From contig JACRCW010000064.1 in NCBI GenBank assembly GCA_016218805.1, positions 1-64,000 of the forward strand: a stretch of 64,000 nucleotides of DNA, written 5' to 3'. A model generated the notes under the pieces. That model saw nothing but the letters and a program-made list of their open reading frames with translations. It was not told where the DNA came from and searched no databases. The translations under genes were made by a program, and so were the position numbers. Source of the DNA: Deltaproteobacteria bacterium. GTDB taxonomy: Bacteria > Myxococcota > JACRCW01. Shown in pieces: positions 60,212 to 64,000 of the stretch; position 1 is the stretch's first letter; every line of letters starts with the position of its first letter.

Positions 60212-61564
60212 ATGACCAAGATGCAAAGCCGAGGTGTCCGCGCTGGTTTCATCGTCGCCATGTTGGTGGCGGCGGGCTGCCCCAGGAAGGGACCCACCTG
60301 CGGCGCCGGCACCACTGCCAACGACGAGGGTGTGTGCACCGCTCCGGCTCCCGCAGCCGGCCCGGTGTGCGGACAAGGCACCGTGGAATTCAGCGGGACA
60401 TGTGTTCCCGTGGACGCGGGCCCCCCGACGACGTGCGGGACCGGGACCCACGAATCCGACGGTGGCTGCGTTCCCGACGACGGCGGCGCCACGCGGACGT
60501 GCGGGACCGGCACCCTGGAGGTGAACGGCGCGTGCGTTCCCGCGTCCGTAGACGGAGGACCGCGGCCCGATGGCGGCGGCGACGCGGGTGCCAGCGCGGA
60601 TGCGGGCGTCCCGGTGTGCACGCCGGCGTGCGGGCCGGGGTTCTACTGCAGCGCGGACCAGGCGTGCCTCCCGACGCCAAGGCCCGCGTCGTGGTCGTGC
60701 TTCTTCGAACAGTATCGCGATGGCGATTCGTGCGACTGCAACTGCGGCGCGTTTGACCCCGACTGCGCCAACACGCTGCTCCCCGTCCACGGCTGCGCGT
60801 CCGGTCAGTGCCAGGGCGACGGGACCTGCGTGGCGTGCGCGCGCCAGTGCACCAACCGGCAGTGTGGCGACGACGGCTGCGGCGGTTCATGCGGGATCTG
60901 CAGCGCGCCGGGCCTCAACCGCTGCGCCAACGGCCTGTGCGTGGCATGCGTGGCCGATTGCGCGAACAAGCAATGCGGCGACGACGGGTGCGGCGGCACG
61001 TGCGGCGAATGCGCGCAGGGCCTGATGTGCAACGCCGGGCTGTGCGAGCCGCCTTCACCGGGCTCGTCGTGCCTGTTCGCCTGCGGTGGGCTCGCGCCCG
61101 ACGGGTGCTCGTGCAAGGGGGGCTGCCAGGAGACGGGCACCTGTTGCGTTGACGTGAACGTCTGTGGGTGCCTCCCCGCGTGCGAGGACAAGCGGTGCGG
61201 TGCGGACGGTTGCGGCGGTACCTGCGGCAGCTGCCTGGACGAGGAGGTCTGCACGGTGGAGCAGCTGTGCGTCGACAACCCGTGCGAACCCAATCCCTGC
61301 ACCGCCTACGGGGCGTGCAACGTCGTCGACGGCACCTGTACCTGCGGCACCGCCTACAAGGGGGCGACGTGCGATGCCTGCGCCGACGGCTACACGGGCT
61401 ATCCGAATTGCGTGGAGGACCTCTGCGCGGCGACGTCGCAGACCTGCTTTGGCCACGGGACGTGCGTGCCCTCCACGGGCTTGTGCGCCTGCGACACGGG
61501 CTTCACCGGTTCGCAATGCACGGAGTGCACCGCCGACGGCGGCGTGTACCCGAGCTGTCCGTAG
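60212..61564 (+). CDS. Cys-rich lipoprotein with module A, somatomedin-B-like and EGF-like parts
   Basis: 450 residues. Lipobox LVAAGC. The stalk has four CG.GT units (about 30-110), one CDCNCGAFDPDC module and three module-A copies. A somatomedin-B-like Cys cluster is SSCLFACGG...CSCKGGCQETGTCCVDV, followed by C-terminal EGF-like units (NPCTAYGACNVVDGTCTC, CFGHGTCVPSTGLCACDTG). It looks like a shorter paralogue of the preceding lipoprotein. The ATG at 60212 is six bases after that gene's stop; a GTG at 60191 inside it is less likely. Confidence 0.85.
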   Translation: MTKMQSRGVRAGFIVAMLVAAGCPRKGPTCGAGTTANDEGVCTAPAPAAGPVCGQGTVEFSGTCVPVDAGPPTTCGTGTHESDGGCVPDDGGATRTCGTGTLEVNGACVPASVDGGPRPDGGGDAGASADAGVPVCTPACGPGFYCSADQACLPTPRPASWSCFFEQYRDGDSCDCNCGAFDPDCANTLLPVHGCASGQCQGDGTCVACARQCTNRQCGDDGCGGSCGICSAPGLNRCANGLCVACVADCANKQCGDDGCGGTCGECAQGLMCNAGLCEPPSPGSSCLFACGGLAPDGCSCKGGCQETGTCCVDVNVCGCLPACEDKRCGADGCGGTCGSCLDEEVCTVEQLCVDNPCEPNPCTAYGACNVVDGTCTCGTAYKGATCDACADGYTGYPNCVEDLCAATSQTCFGHGTCVPSTGLCACDTGFTGSQCTECTADGGVYPSCP

Positions 61565-61606
61565 GACGCGCCACAACCCGGCGAAGTGCACCTGCCGCGT
61601 CGCGCG

Positions 61607-62029
61607 TCACGGAGCCGACGTGATGGTCAGTGACCACGCCCCTGCGGCAGAGTCGTATCTCTGGAAGGTGCACCGTTCTGCTCCTTCGCAGCGGGTGACC
61701 TGCAGGGGCTGCGTGGGGATGTGGATGTGGAGCGTGCCGGTCCCCGGCGGCATGCCCTCCGCCAGGCGGATTGTGACCCTGTTCCCTTCAATGGACACAC
61801 GGCTCACCCAACAGCCGAGAAGAAGACCGACCTCGCCCGCGTCGGCAGACGGGACGTCCGCATCGCGGGGGCAATCCTGGAACACGGGGTATTCGAACCA
61901 CACCCGGCCACTTTGCAGCAGCACGTCCGTCGGCGGCTCGCGTGCAAACACCGGCTGCGCGCCGGACGCCACCACCGGCGGGAAGTCCGACGGCACGACC
62001 TCCGGATCCACCATGTTCCACTGCCGCAC
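61607..62029 (-). pseudogene. Possible remnant of a secreted beta-rich protein, 5' end missing
   Basis: Reading from GTG 62029 gives 140 residues with plausible folded-protein character and four Cys (VWFEYPVFQDCP, VGLLLGCWVSRVSIEG, LHIHIPTQPLQVTRCEGAERC). No signal peptide or ribosome binding site fits. The same frame stays open upstream (ALLEEPHPGALAVRQWNMV) into the hydrolase gene end at 62109, as if the true 5' part had been lost at a junction near 62.1 kb. It could also be a small intact gene. No family is recognised. Confidence 0.4.
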
Positions 62030-62108
62030 GGCCAGCGCGCCCGGATGCGGCTCCTCAAGCAGAGCGTCGGACCTCGAGCGGCGGTGGGTGGCTCTCGCCG
62101 GGACCCAG

Positions 62109-63440
62109 TCAGGTGCGCTGCAGAAAGTCGATCATGGCTGGCACGATCAGCTCGTGCGCGTCCTCCTGCAGGTAGTGCCCAGCGTCGGGCAGCCGCAGCA
62201 CCTCGGCGCCCGGGAAGTCGCCAAGCCAGAGTTCCTCAAGCAGGTCCGGCGTGAATCCGATGTCCTTCATCGCCCAGGCGATGAAGACCGGCTTCGCCCG
62301 GAAGGCCGCCAGGCCGACGTGGACGTCTTCGAGAAAGTCGGAGACCGGACCCACTGGACCGTTCGGGATGGACCGCGGGAAGGCCAGGACCGCGGTCCGC
62401 GATGCCCAGGTTGGATGTGGCGCGAGGTAGGCGGCCCGCACCGGAGCCGTGAGGCGGTCAGGGTGCACAACCCCAGCGCGAAAGACCAGCAGGTGCACAA
62501 AGGCGTGAAGCCCCTTGACGAGCAGCTCACCGAGACCCGGAGTCCTGAAGAGCCGGAGCGGCAGGGGAAGCGAGACCGGCTTCGGCGGCCGGTGTGCGAA
62601 GCTGTTCATGATCACGAGGCTCCGCACCCGTTCGCTGTGGCGTGTGGCCCAGGACAGCCCGGTTGGACCGCCCCAGTCCTGCACGCCCAGCGTCGCATCG
62701 CGCAGGTCGAGCGACTCGAGCAGGGCTTCGAGCCGGCGCGCGTGGAGTTCGATGGTGTACCGGGCGATGGCATCGGGCTTGTCCGAACGCCCGAAGCCAA
62801 GGTGGTCGGCGACGATGACCCGGAAACCGGCAGCCACCAATGGTGGGATGAAGTTCCGGTAGAGGTAGCCCCAGGTCGGATTTCCGTGCACCAGCACGAC
62901 GGGCCGCCCCGACCTGGGTCCCTCGTCGACATAGTGCATGTGGCCGTCCATCGTTTCGAACCACCTGGGCGAGTAGGGCCAGGTCCCGCTGAACGACCAG
63001 TCGACCTGATGGGTCATCGAGCCGCTCCGACCCCGGTCCGCCGCCGCGGCCAGCCGTCCCTCTTCAGCCCAGAAGCCGGCACGGCGGAGCCCGGCCAGCT
63101 GGAGCAACGCCACCGCCAGGACGGCCAGCGCCGTGACCCCGACCAACTCGGCGCGGGGCACCGGATGGAAGGCCAGCAAAGCCGCGCTGCCGATCACCCA
63201 CCCAAGGTCCATGGCGGTAGCCGTCACCGCCCAACGGGAGGCGACGTGCCGGCTGACAGAGAGCAGGCCGAGCGCGAGGCCGTACCCGACCAGCAGGCTC
63301 CCGACCGCCTGCAGGAGCGGCGCCGGGAGGTCCAGCTGGTGGGGCAGGGTGTCCACCGAAGCCACCATGGCGACGCCGGTGGCGGCGGAGAAGAGCGCGT
63401 TGGCGCGGAGGGCATACCTGAGCAGTCGTGTTGAGTTCAT
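62109..63440 (-). CDS. Haloalkane-dehalogenase-like alpha/beta hydrolase fused to a four-helix membrane domain
   Basis: 443 residues. Residues 1-135 have four hydrophobic helices (ALRANALFSAATGVAMVASV, LLVGYGLALGLLSVS, LGWVIGSAALLAF, ALAVLAVALLQLAG), like DoxX/DUF small membrane families. Residues 141-443 are a complete hydrolase: HGNPTWGYLYRN (184-195), nucleophile Asp254 in GVQDWGGPTG followed by Trp255, acid Asp in WAMKDIGF, and His422 in DAGHYLQED. These fit haloalkane dehalogenases better than esterases (Asp nucleophile, not Ser). An internal ATG at 63020 could begin a separate hydrolase, so a two-gene history is possible. The regulator upstream may control it. Confidence 0.82.
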   Translation of the reverse strand: MNSTRLLRYALRANALFSAATGVAMVASVDTLPHQLDLPAPLLQAVGSLLVGYGLALGLLSVSRHVASRWAVTATAMDLGWVIGSAALLAFHPVPRAELVGVTALAVLAVALLQLAGLRRAGFWAEEGRLAAAADRGRSGSMTHQVDWSFSGTWPYSPRWFETMDGHMHYVDEGPRSGRPVVLVHGNPTWGYLYRNFIPPLVAAGFRVIVADHLGFGRSDKPDAIARYTIELHARRLEALLESLDLRDATLGVQDWGGPTGLSWATRHSERVRSLVIMNSFAHRPPKPVSLPLPLRLFRTPGLGELLVKGLHAFVHLLVFRAGVVHPDRLTAPVRAAYLAPHPTWASRTAVLAFPRSIPNGPVGPVSDFLEDVHVGLAAFRAKPVFIAWAMKDIGFTPDLLEELWLGDFPGAEVLRLPDAGHYLQEDAHELIVPAMIDFLQRT

Positions 63441-63501
63441 GGCCGGACGGTAAGGATCCCGCGGCGGCGGAGCACTTCCCCCGGAGGTAAAGGCCCGCGC
63501 C

Positions 63502-64000
63502 TCAGAACTTGCAGGAGGCGCCCAGGGCGCGGACCCGCTCCGCGGTTGAGTGGTCCGCGGGGAAGAACGACTCGATGGCCAGTTCCTCGACCGTCACGTC
63601 GCACGGCGTTCCGAAGGTGGTGATGGTGGTGAAGAAGGCGAGCTCGCCGGTCTCGTGCCGGAGCCGGATCGGAAGCACCACGTTCCCCCGCTGCGGCGCC
63701 ACCTCCGCGAACGCGCCAAGGCCGGGATAGGCCTCGACCTCGCCCAGGAGATCGAGAAGCTCCACGTCTCCGGAAACCTCCACGTCGTGCCGGATCCGGC
63801 CCAGCAGGTGGCGCGCATACTCGTCGAAGTTGAGCACCCGGCGTCTCAGGCCGTCCCGGTGCAGGCTGAGCCGGTAGACGTTGACCGGCGGGGCAAGCAG
63901 CTCGGGCGCGACCCCTTCGGCGATGAGCGGGACGGCGCTGTTGCTCATCACCACGTTCCACCGCCGATCGACCGCGATGGCCGGGAACGGTTCGTGGTTC
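63502..64000 (-). CDS. XRE-type regulator with MmyB-like ligand-binding domain, N-terminus beyond window edge
   Basis: The frame is open from the window end (NHEPFPAIAVDRRWNVV) to a stop at 63502. The sequence matches the MmyB-like ligand-binding domain: the VDRRWNVVMSN opening, NVYRLSLHRDGLRRRVLNFD, ARHLLGRIRHDV, LPIRLRHETGELAFFTTITTFGTPCDVTVEEL. In complete proteins a Cro/C1-type HTH lies N-terminal; here it would lie past 64000. These regulators usually control an adjacent enzyme gene, here the hydrolase 60 bases downstream on the same strand. Confidence 0.85.
   Translation of the reverse strand, partial: NHEPFPAIAVDRRWNVVMSNSAVPLIAEGVAPELLAPPVNVYRLSLHRDGLRRRVLNFDEYARHLLGRIRHDVEVSGDVELLDLLGEVEAYPGLGAFAEVAPQRGNVVLPIRLRHETGELAFFTTITTFGTPCDVTVEELAIESFFPADHSTAERVRALGASCKF

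Noticed and set aside
57966..61564. Assigning the two Cys-rich lipoproteins as metallothioneins or metal sensors
   Set aside because: Cys are spaced as in extracellular disulphide modules and both proteins are exported by lipobox signals.

Overview
The window is very GC-rich DNA, almost fully coding, and reads as a chromosomal segment of a Myxococcota (myxobacterium-like) Gram-negative bacterium. Evidence for this is a MYXO-CTERM-like tail (Cys motif, membrane helix, Arg cluster) on a secreted subtilase, many lipoproteins with long Ser/Ala/Gly linkers, thrombospondin type 3 and lamin-tail modules, very Cys-rich secreted proteins, a eukaryotic-type Ser/Thr kinase, and LPS and phospholipid genes (waaA, plsX). 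Housekeeping genes (thrA, thrB, thrC, waaA, plsX, rplU, rpmA, obg) lie among accessory secreted proteins.

Layout. 1-3400: an AAA ATPase cut by the window edge, a poorly coding gap, a GT-C-type membrane glycosyltransferase and an alpha/beta hydrolase. 3.5-10.9 kb: an apparent operon of a PqqD/TPR/HlyD chimera, a response regulator with an AAA+ domain that lacks GAFTGA, and a three-gene MacAB-type exporter; the last four genes overlap or nearly abut. 10.9-19.4 kb (minus strand): a TPR/Pro-rich protein, a lipoprotein, a membrane-anchored alpha/alpha-toroid protein, the thrABC operon and a small secreted protein. 19.5-25.2 kb (plus): a c-haem-type diguanylate cyclase, a TPR protein, WaaA, a YbgC-like thioesterase and PlsX. 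25.2-27.9 kb (minus): a tight operon of enoyl-CoA hydratase, lipoprotein, Fpg/Nei glycosylase and KptA. 28-36.3 kb: an S1/P1-type zinc hydrolase, a chimeric amidohydrolase lipoprotein, Obg, two envelope proteins, and rpmA/rplU with a clear terminator.

36.6-46.9 kb: a DUF1778/GNAT toxin-antitoxin pair with a palindromic operator, the MYXO-CTERM subtilase, lipoproteins, a Ser/Thr kinase with a PspB-like N-terminus, a non-coding cluster of perfect hairpins, and a DHFR/RibD-like reductase. 47.1-61.6 kb is the most striking part: four co-directional, closely spaced genes for a 2955-residue secreted Cys-rich/LamG/lectin protein, a HEAT-repeat protein with the layout of the vitellogenin/MTP lipid-transfer family, and two Cys-rich lipoproteins with somatomedin-B-like and EGF-like parts. 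The three Cys-rich proteins share at least 23 copies of one Cys/Gly module. I infer a surface matrix, adhesion or lipid-handling system; this is not shown. 61.6-64 kb: a possible gene remnant, a haloalkane-dehalogenase-like hydrolase fused to a four-helix membrane domain, and the C-terminal half of an MmyB-type regulator cut by the window edge.

Most coding calls rest on recognisable motifs. Starts were moved from the longest possible reading to the one with a ribosome binding site, signal peptide or stop/start overlap where visible. No tRNA, rRNA, CRISPR array or insertion sequence was seen.
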